From the NCBI GenBank assembly GCA_965208605.1, contig OZ242345.1, forward strand, positions 2,170,001 through 2,234,000: 64,000 nucleotides of DNA, in the 5' to 3' direction. This document shows, in pieces, positions 1 to 8,253 of the stretch (its first letter is position 1; each line of letters starts with the position of its first letter). The stretch is from UBA9659 sp965208605. Its GTDB lineage: Bacteria; Pseudomonadota; Gammaproteobacteria; Pseudomonadales; Azotimanducaceae. The position numbers were made by a program, and so were the translations under genes. The notes under the pieces were generated by a model that was not told the DNA's origin, did no database searches, and saw nothing but the letters and a program-made list of their open reading frames with translations.

Positions 1-2580
1 ATTATCCACTACTGCGATTTCGTAGTAGGTCATGCCGAACCGCAGGGTCAACTCATCCCAGTAGGGCACATCCAACACGATCCCGTAGGTCTTGGATGTA
101 GAGGTCTCAGGGTCAATATTAGCCTGTACATGGTCTCCGCCCTTGGTGAAAACCTCAACGGAATAGCTTGTCGCTCCGCCATCTACTAAGCCCAGCATGG
201 TGGGGTCTATCCCGGCGGTCCGACAGTTGTCCAAAGTTACTGGAGTACGCTGATCCTCAGTCGCGTCATAGACCGCTGGGCCATCAGCGTCGGCCCCGGC
301 TACTCGAGCATCCTGAGGTACTACGCAAGGATCATATATGGTGTTAAAGCCTGAGGTGCCGAGCAAAAACTGCTCCCGAGCATTGGGTGCCCGGAAGGAA
401 GTGCCATAAGTAGCCCTGAGAGTGACTATGCTATTCGGTCGGTAAAAGAGCTTGGTACTGTAGGTAATATCACTACCGTAGCTACTCTCGTCGGTATAGC
501 GGGCGGCAAGGTTGAACCTTAATTCATCGGCAAAGCGCACATCCTGTAGCAATTGGAGTTCGGTTTCAAAAAACAACTCCTGAAGGGTACGGCTGCCCTT
601 TGCACCCCGGTCAGAAAAGAAGCCATAAAACAAGCCTTCTCTGGCGGCCTCATTGGGGTTGGAGTCAATTTCATCCCTGCGATATTCCAAGCCGATGACC
701 AGGTCTACCGAGGTATTGTTCCAGGGGAGGTTAAACAGGTCGCCCTGGAAGATACCGCTGACCACCGTTTGTTTGACCTCGGTAGCATCAAAACCACGCA
801 CGCCAAACAGATAGTCTCGCTCTGCCTGGGTAGCGAAGTCGCCACCCCCTGACTGGTAGATAGACTCAGCAAACATGTTGATGGGCACACAGGCATTGCC
901 CCAGGGGTCTGTACCATCCGGGTTGCCGTCCATATCCGCATCTACGCCACAGACAACTTCCCCGGTGTCTGAATGTATGGCAGAAGTTTCCAGCGAGTGC
1001 AGAAGTTCTGCATCCAGAATACCTTCCAGCCGGTCCTTGCCTTCAGAGGTGGAATGGCTGACATAGAAGTCGTAGCCCCAGTTGCCAAAGCCGCTGTCGT
1101 TCTGCCAACTGAGGAGGTCACCCTTGATGCCCCCCGTTACCTGGAGTTGCTGGATTTTGATATCGTTGGTGGAGCGGTCACCCCTGATGATTACAATGGG
1201 TAATGCTTCTTGTGGCACGGGGTCGAGGGCTAGCCTGCCGGTTTCGTTGAGAAATGCCCGGCAGTTCTGCCCGTTTGCTCTGGCGGCCGCGCCGCAAGGA
1301 TTATATGGATTGGAATCGGGAACATCCGGGAATATTGAGGCACTAGCGAAGAAATAGTCCGTTTCTCTCCGGGAGTAGAGGGCTTCAAAATAGAGGGAGG
1401 TATTGCTTTCATTCTCCAGGTCATAATTGCCATAGGCATAGAGACTGATACGTTCGGTGGGCGAGAGGAAGTTGCTTGAGCGATCCACATCAGAACCGTT
1501 GAATTGATAGGGCTGAGCTTGAAAATCAATATCAGACAAGCCATCGCCATCCGGGTCAATGACACCGGTAACAGGATCAATGGTTGAGTTGAAGCCTGCC
1601 CAGGCAGTAGGCAATGTACTGTCAGACCAGCCTGGAATCCCGATATTGGTGAAGCCGGGCGTTGAATAGACACTACCGAAGAGTCCTCTACCACCGAGAA
1701 AGACGCGATTAATAAGGCGCAGGGTGCAGGGGCTTTCGGCGGTGCCAGGGTGGTTTGATAGATCATTGGAGAGCCGTCGGCCATCCTCGTCAGCATAGAG
1801 CCATCTTTCACATTGGCTTGTAAAGGAGCGGTCGCTTAATTTGAGTACCTTGCGCTTATAGTATTCTGCGCCAATGCCTATATTCCATCGGTCTCCACCG
1901 CCACCCCAAGCCAGCCCGAAGGTGCCTTGCCCACCACCAGACTCGGTCGGCTGGTTAATCTGGGCTTCAAAGTCAAAGCCCTCAAAGTCAGTACGCATGA
2001 TGACATTGACCACACCCGCCACTGCATCCGAACCGTAGACAGAAGATGCGCCGTCAAGCAGAAACTCAATGCGATCTATCATGATACCAGGCATGAGCGA
2101 TGTATCTGCCGAGGTGGGTGCGCCCCCGACACCGGCCGAGGCTACGCGGCGCGAATTCAAGAGCACTAGGGTGCGTCCAGAGCCCAGACCGCGCAGGTTC
2201 ACCTGAGATGAGCCTGGGCCATTGTCCAGCACGAATCCCGTGAAGGTGCTGTCTATCTGGGCACCAGCAGCCTGAGTTGTACTGGAAATGAGTGCGGCGG
2301 TATCAATCAGCCCGACTTCTCGGGATATCGCCCCTTGAATAATCTGTACCGGGGCAGCGCTGGAAAAGGCATCCCGGCGAATACGAGAACCGGTGACGAC
2401 GACTTCCTCAATATCGTCATCCTCCTCCTCGGCAGTATCCGCCACATCCTCTGTCGGGACAACAGTGTCAGTCTGTGCCAGGTTGAGTGGCGAAAACAAG
2501 AGAATGCAAGCGGCAAGTGGTAGGCGGCAAGCGGCAAGCGGCAAGCGGCAACATGGTATAACAAGTTGGATTAGTTTCAT
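1..2580 (-). CDS. TonB-dependent outer-membrane receptor (5' part, runs off the left edge)
   Basis: The frame stays open for 860 codons from the ATG at 2580 down to base 1, so the C-terminal part of the barrel is missing. Residues 1-35 form a hydrophobic, unusually Cys/Leu/Pro-rich signal peptide. An acidic stretch (about 47-58) precedes the TonB-box-like EEVVVTGSRI (58-67), and a plug-domain pattern with SSQVNLRGLG and YGSDAVAGVVNVI follows. The last residues visible (WDELTLRFGMTYYEIAVVDN) have the alternating pattern of barrel strands. Such receptors import siderophores, vitamins or glycans across the outer membrane using TonB/ExbBD energy; the substrate cannot be told from this sequence. 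A strong Shine-Dalgarno run (GGGGGGAG) lies about 7 bases before the start. Codons 10-24 are built from a 7-bp tandem repeat, which could make expression phase-variable. Confidence 0.93.
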   Translation of the reverse strand, partial: MKLIQLVIPCCRLPLAACRLPLAACILLFSPLNLAQTDTVVPTEDVADTAEEEDDDIEEVVVTGSRIRRDAFSSAAPVQIIQGAISREVGLIDTAALISSTTQAAGAQIDSTFTGFVLDNGPGSSQVNLRGLGSGRTLVLLNSRRVASAGVGGAPTSADTSLMPGIMIDRIEFLLDGASSVYGSDAVAGVVNVIMRTDFEGFDFEAQINQPTESGGGQGTFGLAWGGGGDRWNIGIGAEYYKRKVLKLSDRSFTSQCERWLYADEDGRRLSNDLSNHPGTAESPCTLRLINRVFLGGRGLFGSVYSTPGFTNIGIPGWSDSTLPTAWAGFNSTIDPVTGVIDPDGDGLSDIDFQAQPYQFNGSDVDRSSNFLSPTERISLYAYGNYDLENESNTSLYFEALYSRRETDYFFASASIFPDVPDSNPYNPCGAAARANGQNCRAFLNETGRLALDPVPQEALPIVIIRGDRSTNDIKIQQLQVTGGIKGDLLSWQNDSGFGNWGYDFYVSHSTSEGKDRLEGILDAELLHSLETSAIHSDTGEVVCGVDADMDGNPDGTDPWGNACVPINMFAESIYQSGGGDFATQAERDYLFGVRGFDATEVKQTVVSGIFQGDLFNLPWNNTSVDLVIGLEYRRDEIDSNPNEAAREGLFYGFFSDRGAKGSRTLQELFFETELQLLQDVRFADELRFNLAARYTDESSYGSDITYSTKLFYRPNSIVTLRATYGTSFRAPNAREQFLLGTSGFNTIYDPCVVPQDARVAGADADGPAVYDATEDQRTPVTLDNCRTAGIDPTMLGLVDGGATSYSVEVFTKGGDHVQANIDPETSTSKTYGIVLDVPYWDELTLRFGMTYYEIAVVDN
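2510..2551 (-). repeat. Heptanucleotide tandem repeat in a signal-peptide coding region
   Basis: On the plus strand the unit GCGGCAA occurs four times without a gap (2524-2551), then a degenerate copy GTGGTAG (2517-2523), then a further perfect copy (2510-2516). It encodes residues about 10-24 of the TonB-dependent receptor, giving a CRLPLAA-CRLPLAA duplication. Because 7 is not a multiple of 3, gain or loss of one unit shifts the reading frame close to the start codon. Confidence 0.9.
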
Positions 2581-2699
2581 AGAAATCTCCCCCCAGAGGT
2601 AGCATTAGAAGCATTACGAGGGTCACAATTTACTCCCTATATTCTCGTCTGTCCATAGGCTGGAGAATAGATTTTGTAGCCCTGCTGTGCTGCCTTTTT

Positions 2700-2748
2700 A
2701 GCCGTCATTCTTGCCGCTCCCCACTGTCATTCTTGTATGTGCAGGTAA
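2700..2748. repeat. Dispersed CGTCATTC-family repeat
   Basis: This spacer segment between the divergent receptor and ATPase genes holds two CGTCATTCTTG-type cores around GCCGCTCCCCACTGTCAT. The same block recurs at 6117-6136. It is one of about twelve copies or fragments in the window. The rest of the 2581-2812 spacer shows nothing else I can support. Confidence 0.6.
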
Positions 2749-2812
2749 CGATAGGTGCTACCCTTCTTTCAGGAATTAGGCATAATAATTGACGAACAAC
2801 GAGGAAACCACC

Positions 2813-3961
2813 ATGACACCGATTGACGATTTTAATCCGTTTATGCCAGGTGATGGGCAACCCCCGCCTTACCTGGCAGGCCGAGAAAATGAGCAGGGTC
2901 AGTTTAGGCAGATATTGGCAAAAATGTCTGCCAGAAGGTCGCCGGCGGGCAACATAGTCATGTATGGACCCCGGGGCATGGGAAAAACAGTGCTACTAAA
3001 TTGGCTAAAAAATGAAGCCAAAAAGAGTGGCGCAAAGGATAATTCTATACGCACAAGCTGGGTGACTCCCGATCAATTAGTATCCCCAGCGGATATGTGG
3101 CGTTGTTTGTTATCTAATGATTGGAAGAAGCATTTGAAGCCCAGCCGGTGGATTGCCAACTTATTTTTGCTGTCTGCTACTTGGGAGTCAAAGGGCCTAG
3201 CCAATCAAACACTGGTGAACACTTTGGTTGCTGAATGTAAAAAGCGCCCCCTGGTACTGCTGATGGATGAAGCACATACCATGGATGCGGCTCTGTGTCG
3301 TGGTTTGTTAAACCTGAGCCAGGTGGTACGAACCGAAGCACCCTTTTTGCTGGTTCTCGCCGGCACCCCAGGCTTGCTACATTTCCTGTCCACGGTGAAC
3401 GCGAGCTTTGTTGAGCGTTCGGATGAGATTAGTATTGGACGGTTAGATGGACACGCCGTAGCAGATGCCATCGTAAAGCCGTTAAATGAACACGGCATAA
3501 AAATAACCGACGATGCCCTCGCCCGGGTCGTCGAAGATAGCCAATGCTACCCTTACTTTATACAAGAATGGGGTAAGTCTCTGTGGGATGAGGCAAACAA
3601 AGCAAACTTAACATGCTTGACTGATGAGCAGGTTGATATTGCGGAACTCAATGTCAACGGCAAAAAACAGAGCTTTTATGCCAAGCGTTGGTCAAAATTG
3701 TTAAAAGACGGATTGTTGCCGGCAGCAGAGATAATTGCAGAGGCGTTCCGGGACACACCAAAATATAAAGAAATTGACCTTGTCTTGCTAATGAGGGATG
3801 CGCTACCCGCCGACAAGGCAGACGACCAGCACATAGCGAGTTTATTACAAGCATTGACGCGGCAGGATTTTATATGGCGTCCAGCGGGCACAGATTTATA
3901 TGAAGCAGGCATTCCGAGTTTGATGACTTATGTTCTGGACCAGCAACGTGAAGCGGGGTGA
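2813..3961 (+). CDS. AAA-type ATPase of unknown role
   Basis: A 382-residue P-loop ATPase. Walker A is GPRGMGKT (residues 52-59) and Walker B is LVLLMDEAH (147-155). The N-terminal YLAGRENE before the P-loop is the pattern seen in AAA_16/ORC-like ATPases (DNA-associated or STAND-type). No membrane segment or extra catalytic domain is evident. I chose the ATG at 2813 because GAGGA lies 7 bases upstream; an in-frame TTG at 2789 would add eight residues. The next gene begins a few bases after this one and encodes a membrane protein, so the two may act together. Repeats flank the pair. The biological function is not recognisable. Confidence 0.8.
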   Translation: MTPIDDFNPFMPGDGQPPPYLAGRENEQGQFRQILAKMSARRSPAGNIVMYGPRGMGKTVLLNWLKNEAKKSGAKDNSIRTSWVTPDQLVSPADMWRCLLSNDWKKHLKPSRWIANLFLLSATWESKGLANQTLVNTLVAECKKRPLVLLMDEAHTMDAALCRGLLNLSQVVRTEAPFLLVLAGTPGLLHFLSTVNASFVERSDEISIGRLDGHAVADAIVKPLNEHGIKITDDALARVVEDSQCYPYFIQEWGKSLWDEANKANLTCLTDEQVDIAELNVNGKKQSFYAKRWSKLLKDGLLPAAEIIAEAFRDTPKYKEIDLVLLMRDALPADKADDQHIASLLQALTRQDFIWRPAGTDLYEAGIPSLMTYVLDQQREAG

Positions 3962-3966
3962 GGGAG

Positions 3967-4638
3967 ATGACCATCGCCTTCCCGCCGTCAGAATCAAAGA
4001 AAGCGGTGACGAGAATGACGGGGTTCGGGGGGAATCCAGTGAAAAAGGATAGCGGCTCAGGCCTAAGTCATAACCTGTCTTTAAGGCAAAAGCTTGCCCT
4101 CTTCTGGTCGCGGCTTAGCAGATTTTGGAAAATTCTGGCTACAGTTGCCATAACGGTGGTGGTCGGTATATTTTCTGCAAGCATTACTGTGGGTATTGTT
4201 AAGCTTCTCGAGTTTTTTGGTATTGAAATATCCACGGGGATACGTTCAGGGATATCTGGGGGCTTACTGACATACCTTCTGATGAGATATACGGACGGCT
4301 TGAATTTTAAAAAACCCACCGAACCCTTCAAATTACGCCTGTTTGCTTTGCCAAAAAAAATCTCTTCGCTAGAAATGTGGGTTGCTGAGGCACCCTACAC
4401 AGCCGTCTTCATACTCATCCTGGTGCTGTGTTTAGCAAAGTATGGGCAGGACTTTCAGCAGTCTGGACTCCCATCGGCTATTGAAATTTTCCTGGTGTTA
4501 TTTTTTTTGAGTGGGGCCTATGTGCTTTGCGTGCTTGCTCAAGGCTATCGTGATTTTGCCAAGCAAGAGTGGGGACCTAGAAGGAACGGGCGGCATGTTC
4601 ATCGCCGCACCACAGCACCCCGCCGCTATCAAAGTTAA
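3967..4638 (+). CDS. Hypothetical membrane protein with a repeat-derived N-terminus
   Basis: About 223 residues with hydrophobic segments around ILATVAITVVVGIFSASI, a Gly-rich stretch before LLTYLLMRY, a segment containing AVFILILVLCLAKYG, and one containing IFLVLFFLSGAYVLCVL. It starts five bases after the preceding ATPase stop, which suggests co-translation. The first 24 or so codons (about 3981-4036) match the dispersed repeat family found in spacers, so this N-terminus may be a recent repeat insertion. A GTG at 4039, just past the repeat, is an alternative start, and an in-frame GTG at 3958 overlaps the ATPase stop. The gene also contains runs of eight A (near 4354) and eight T (near 4502). 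Function unknown. Confidence 0.6.
   Translation: MTIAFPPSESKKAVTRMTGFGGNPVKKDSGSGLSHNLSLRQKLALFWSRLSRFWKILATVAITVVVGIFSASITVGIVKLLEFFGIEISTGIRSGISGGLLTYLLMRYTDGLNFKKPTEPFKLRLFALPKKISSLEMWVAEAPYTAVFILILVLCLAKYGQDFQQSGLPSAIEIFLVLFFLSGAYVLCVLAQGYRDFAKQEWGPRRNGRHVHRRTTAPRRYQS
3981..4036. repeat. Dispersed repeat fragment inside a coding region
   Basis: GCCGTCAGAATCAAAGAAAG followed by GACGAGAATGACGG and GGGGGAATCCAG resembles, in reverse complement, the repeat at 29949-29989 and the spacer copies around 54045. Here it is read as codons of the membrane protein gene. Confidence 0.55.
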
Positions 4639-4677
4639 CGCCTCCAGATCGACATTCCCGCCGCCCCGCGCCCGCCG

Positions 4678-5372
4678 TCATCCTCGCCCCCGCCGTAAGC
4701 CAAAACTGCAGTCAATTAAGACATAACTGTCAGCAAAACCAGACATAGTTTATTCGCCAGAGCCATCCATCTTAGTAAAGTATGCAACCAGTTTAAGAAG
4801 TTGAGGCTGCCATAAGTTATGAACTGATACAGAATTGTGTGGTATATTCCGGGCGTGAAATGATCACGCATATTTTAACAACATAGAGGAAAACAACATG
4901 GACACACTAGCCAGTGCTAATATCCTGACAGAAGCGGGGTTTGTCGACTCGCAAGCTCAAGCCGTGATTGCCGTGATGAGTGACAACCTTGCCACCAAAG
5001 ACGATCTTGAAAACCTTCGCCTTGCCACCCAACGTGACATGAAGGACCTGGGAACTTCCCTTCGCCGTGACATGAAGGACCTGGGAACTTCCCTCCGCCG
5101 TGAAATGAAGGAGGAGATTGGAACACTCCGCAATGACATAAAAGGAGATATTAAAAGCCTCGGCGAAGGCATACAAAAAACCAACATTAAGTTGGAATAT
5201 CAACTTTTGTTAATCAAATGGATGGGGGCTGTCTCAGTTGGCGGGGTGCTTACCATCACAGCTGCAGCGGTTACCTTCGTGTTTCAGACACTTGCTCCCT
5301 AGCAATTCGCCTGACTCCCTCCCCGTCATTGTCTGGATTCCCGCCTGGCGGCGAGAATGACGGCGGAGCGTC
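4678..5372. repeat. Left copy of a tandem duplication of about 0.7 kb
   Basis: From TCATCCTCGCCCCCGCCG at about 4678 through the coding region 4898-5302 to GAATGACGGCGGAGCGTC near 5370, the sequence is repeated almost base for base 717 bp further on (5395-6043). The upstream 220 bases differ at only one or two positions. The coding regions differ by a 45-bp length change. Confidence 0.9.
4898..5302 (+). CDS. Coiled-coil protein with C-terminal membrane anchor (DUF1640/CCDC90-like), copy 1
   Basis: A 134-residue protein. The N-terminal TLASANILTEAGF and the ATKDDLENLR segment resemble bacterial DUF1640/CCDC90-like proteins. The middle is a predicted coiled coil made of 11-residue units: RDMKDLGTSLR twice, then REMKEEIGTLR and NDIKGDIKSLG. 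The C-terminus has one membrane segment (about 108-130, GAVSVGGVLTITAAAVTFVF). An AGAGGA Shine-Dalgarno lies 8 bases before the ATG. It is nearly identical to the gene at 5615-5974 but has more 11-residue units. In this family the N-terminal head and coiled coil are usually on one side of the membrane; the role of bacterial members is not established. Confidence 0.82.
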   Translation: MDTLASANILTEAGFVDSQAQAVIAVMSDNLATKDDLENLRLATQRDMKDLGTSLRRDMKDLGTSLRREMKEEIGTLRNDIKGDIKSLGEGIQKTNIKLEYQLLLIKWMGAVSVGGVLTITAAAVTFVFQTLAP

Positions 5373-5614
5373 ATCCCCGAGCCTTGCTCTGCTGTCATCC
5401 TCGCCCCCGCCGTAAGCCAAAACTGCAGTCAATTAAGACATAACTGTCAGCAAAACCAGACATAGTTTATTCGCCAGAGCCATCCATCTTAGTAAAGTAT
5501 GCAACCAGTTTAAGAAGTTGAGGCTGCCATAAGTTATGAACTGATACAGAATTGTGTGGTATATTCCAGGCGTGAAATGATCACGCATATTTTAACAACA
5601 TAGAGGAAAACAAC
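5303..5614. other. 312-base spacer between the duplicated genes
   Basis: This spacer holds a dispersed repeat (5325-5402, TGGATTCCCGCCTGGCGGCG and GAGAATGACGG) and then the duplicated upstream region of copy 2 (5395-5614). The latter ends with GTGGTATATTCCAGGC, a possible -10 region, and the AGAGGA ribosome-binding site at 5602-5607. No additional gene is visible. Confidence 0.6.
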
Positions 5615-6043
5615 ATGGACACACTAGCCAGTGCTAATATCCTTATAGAAGCGGGGTTTGCCGACCCGCAAGCTCAAGCCGTGATTGCCGTGATGAGTGA
5701 CAACCTTGCCACCAAAGACGATCTTGAAAACCTTCGCTGCGACATGCTGGAAATGGGAACTTCCCTTCGCCGTGACATGAAGGACCTGGGAACTTCCATC
5801 CGCAATGACATAAAAGGAGATATTAAAAGCCTCGGCGAAGGCATACAAAAAACCAACATTAAGTTGGAATATCAACTTTTGTTAATCAAATGGATGGGGG
5901 CTGTCTCAGTTGGCGGGGTGCTTACCATCACAGCTGCAGCGGTTACCTTCGTGTTTCAGACACTTGCTCCCTAGCAATTCGCCTGACTCCCTCCCCGTCA
6001 TTGTCTGGATTCCCGCCTGGCGGCGAGAATGACGGCGGAGCGT
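5395..6043. repeat. Right copy of the tandem duplication
   Basis: This is the second copy of the unit at 4678-5372. It carries the gene at 5615-5974 and ends at the same dispersed-repeat sequence (GAATGACGGCGGAGCGTC). Both ends of the duplicated unit lie in CGTCATTC-family repeats, which fits recombination between repeats as the origin (inference). Confidence 0.88.
5615..5974 (+). CDS. Coiled-coil protein with C-terminal membrane anchor (DUF1640/CCDC90-like), copy 2
   Basis: A 119-residue paralogue of the gene at 4898-5302. Head and membrane anchor are the same, with a few substitutions (ILIEAGFADPQ against ILTEAGFVDSQ). The coiled coil is shorter: CDMLEMGTSLR, RDMKDLGTSIR and NDIKGDIKSLG follow the LENLR segment. 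The length difference of 45 bp lies in the repeat part. Ribosome-binding site and upstream region are identical to copy 1, so both are probably expressed in the same way. If such proteins oligomerise through the coiled coil, two lengths might form distinct assemblies (inference). Confidence 0.82.
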   Translation: MDTLASANILIEAGFADPQAQAVIAVMSDNLATKDDLENLRCDMLEMGTSLRRDMKDLGTSIRNDIKGDIKSLGEGIQKTNIKLEYQLLLIKWMGAVSVGGVLTITAAAVTFVFQTLAP

Positions 6044-6165
6044 CCCTGCTCCTGCTGGCGGCCTACGGCGCCCCGCGCCGTCATTCTCGCCGCAGGCGGG
6101 GACAGAGTGTCGGGGCAAGCCGCTCCCCACCGTCATACAAGAATGACGGCGCAGGCTTGCATATT
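5995..6165. repeat. Composite of dispersed CGTCATTC-family repeats
   Basis: The 288-base spacer before the acyl-CoA synthetase holds at least three repeat modules: TGGATTCCCGCCTGGCGGCG; GGCGGCCTACGGCGCCCCGC next to CGTCATTCTCGCC (also found inverted at 51257-51292 and 54245-54285); and GCCGCTCCCCACCGTCAT (also at 2712). GTCATACAAGAATGACGG near 6133-6152 can fold into a short hairpin that might terminate transcription from the upstream genes. Confidence 0.65.
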
Positions 6166-6262
6166 CAACATGGTTGTACTCATAATCCCCACTTCATCAT
6201 TCCATATTCAACATCATGGCTTTTATTAGCCATGGCATTATTAACAATGGGTGTGCTTAACC

Positions 6263-8119
6263 ATGAGTGCTATTAAAGACTTTTTCGGTGATCTCAAGGT
6301 GCTGTGGAAGGGGGTGGTCGCCAAGCCCCCTGCTGCCGATGCCATCATGTCCTTTGCCTTGCTGGCAGAATCAAACGCCGCCCAGTTTCCGGATGCTCCG
6401 GCGCTTCTTTGCGAAGAGGAAGTAGAGACCTGGAAGGGCTTGAATAGGCGCGCCAATCGCATAGCAAATCTGCTGAAATCCCAAGGCATCGTCAAGGGCG
6501 ATTGCATTTCCCTATTCATGCAGAACCGGATTGAGTTTGTGGTCCAAGCCCTGGCCATCTGCAAGTTGGGTGCTGTTGCTAGCCTCATCAACACCAACCT
6601 GAACCGCCAACAACTGGTGCATTGCATCAGCCTGACCCATTCAAAGAAGTGTATCTTCGGTGCTGAGTTGGCTGAAACACTCAATGAAGTACGCGCCGAG
6701 CTCAGCCTGCAAGATGGCGCAGACTATCTCTGGGTAAAGGATAAGATGCCCGAGCCCGCACCCAACTGGTCGGTGTCGCTGGACAGCAAAGACCAGACTT
6801 TAAATCAGCAAAACCCACCAGATACCAAGCAGGTTGAATTGGGCAATAAAGCCTTTTTCATCTTCACTTCAGGGACCACGGGGCTACCCAAGGCGGCCGT
6901 GGTGTCTCACAAGCGGCTACTACCTACAGCCGATGTGGCTGCTAGTATGCTCCTGCGCATCAAGCAATCAGACCGGATGTACAACTCTTTGCCTCTGTAT
7001 CATGGCACCGGACTTATGGCCGGGCTGACAGCAGCCTTTGTCGCGGGTGCATCAACGGTAATTCGCCGGCGACTGTCCGTTAGTGCCTTCTGGAGCGACA
7101 TCAAAAAATACGACTGTACCTGTTTTGTTTATATTGGCGAACTACTGCGTTATCTCCTGAGCCAGCCGGCATCGCCCTCAGACAAACACAACACCATCCG
7201 CGCCATAGTCGGCAATGGCTTGCGTCCCGATATTTGGATGGCTTTCAAAGAGAGATTTGGTATTGAAAGAATTGGCGAATTCTACGGTGCCAGTGAAGGC
7301 AACGGCGGCTTTGCCAATGTCTTGAACAAGGATTGCACGGTCGGGCTCGGTACTGCGCCGTGCAAAATAGCCGCTTGGGATGTTGCCCAGGATGAACTGA
7401 TAAAAGATGCACAGGGTTACTGTATAGAACAGCCGCGAGGTGAGTCGGGGCTACTCTTGATTGAAATTACTGCCAAGTCAGAGTTTGAAGGCTACACCAA
7501 TCCAGAAGCATCTGAAAAAAAGATACTCAGGAATGTTTTTGTTGAGGGTGATAGTTATTTTGATACGGGCGATTTGATGAGAAGCGTCAAGGTGGGTTTT
7601 ACCTATGGTCAGAAACATTATCAATTTGTTGACCGGGTCGGAGATACCTTCAGATGGAAGGGGGAAAACATCGCAACCAATGAGATAGGGGAAATTATCA
7701 ATCAACATGCCGCTGTTGAATTTGCCAATGTGTATGGCGTTACGGTGCCCGGCACGGATGGCCGAGCCGGTATGGCGGCGCTAGTACTCAGGGATGCTGC
7801 TGACGACTCTGCTGACGACTCTGCTGACGACTCTGCTGACGACTCTGCTGACAACTTTTCTGCCATGACGCTTGTTAGCCTCTCGCAACATATCCAAGAC
7901 AACCTGCCCCATTACGCCCGCCCCCTGTTTATCCGACTGCTGAAACAGCTCCCCACCACCTCAACCCATAAATTGCAGAAAAATGACCTGCGGGAGCAAG
8001 CATTTCATCTTGCTCAGGTGTCTGATGCAGTGTTTGTGCTACGTCCTGGGGATACTACCTACAGCCGCTTGGATAAAGATTTTTATGAGCAGATAATGGC
8101 GCAGCAGATTGCCTTCTAA
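6263..8119 (+). CDS. Long-chain/very-long-chain acyl-CoA synthetase (FATP/FadD6-like)
   Basis: A 618-residue adenylate-forming enzyme that activates fatty or similar carboxylic acids to acyl-CoA with ATP. Visible motifs are TSGTTGLPK (residues 202-210, ATP/AMP binding), FYGASEGNGG in the middle, YFDTGDL (about 432) and DRVGDTFRWKGENI (about 458). The C-terminal STHKLQKNDLR carries the expected catalytic Lys. The N-terminal arrangement matches the fatty-acid-transport-protein branch rather than classical E. coli FadD. I placed the start at the ATG at 6263; an in-frame GTG at 6251 is possible, and neither has a strong ribosome-binding site. Residues 513-528 are a fourfold ADDS repeat in the small C-terminal domain. 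Its stop codon lies in the first unit of a 13-bp tandem array. The neighbours suggest a lipid or steroid catabolic context. Confidence 0.9.
   Translation: MSAIKDFFGDLKVLWKGVVAKPPAADAIMSFALLAESNAAQFPDAPALLCEEEVETWKGLNRRANRIANLLKSQGIVKGDCISLFMQNRIEFVVQALAICKLGAVASLINTNLNRQQLVHCISLTHSKKCIFGAELAETLNEVRAELSLQDGADYLWVKDKMPEPAPNWSVSLDSKDQTLNQQNPPDTKQVELGNKAFFIFTSGTTGLPKAAVVSHKRLLPTADVAASMLLRIKQSDRMYNSLPLYHGTGLMAGLTAAFVAGASTVIRRRLSVSAFWSDIKKYDCTCFVYIGELLRYLLSQPASPSDKHNTIRAIVGNGLRPDIWMAFKERFGIERIGEFYGASEGNGGFANVLNKDCTVGLGTAPCKIAAWDVAQDELIKDAQGYCIEQPRGESGLLLIEITAKSEFEGYTNPEASEKKILRNVFVEGDSYFDTGDLMRSVKVGFTYGQKHYQFVDRVGDTFRWKGENIATNEIGEIINQHAAVEFANVYGVTVPGTDGRAGMAALVLRDAADDSADDSADDSADDSADNFSAMTLVSLSQHIQDNLPHYARPLFIRLLKQLPTTSTHKLQKNDLREQAFHLAQVSDAVFVLRPGDTTYSRLDKDFYEQIMAQQIAF
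7799..7855 (+). repeat. 12-bp in-frame tandem repeat in the acyl-CoA synthetase gene
   Basis: GCTGACGACTCT occurs four times exactly (7799-7846), followed by a partial unit. It encodes (ADDS)4, probably a surface loop of the C-terminal domain. Confidence 0.95.
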
Positions 8120-8150
8120 AGTAGCCTTCTAAAGTAGCCTTCTAAAGTAG
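8112..8150 (+). repeat. 13-bp tandem repeat starting at a stop codon
   Basis: CCTTCTAAAGTAG occurs three times exactly (8112-8124, 8125-8137, 8138-8150). The stop codon of the acyl-CoA synthetase is the TAA of the first unit (8117-8119), so further units are untranslated. Confidence 0.95.
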
Positions 8151-8253
8151 CTTCATAAGCCCCACTGTTTGAAGCAGCTCCCCACCCAATAATTTGCGTA
8201 TTCACTATGTCCTTCGGTATGGTATCCGCCCGAAAACAAAGCAGGTCAAACCC

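Noticed and set aside
1230..1811. 193-codon open frame with ATG on the minus strand
   Set aside because: It overlaps the TonB-dependent receptor in another frame and shows no protein-family pattern; the receptor frame is open throughout.
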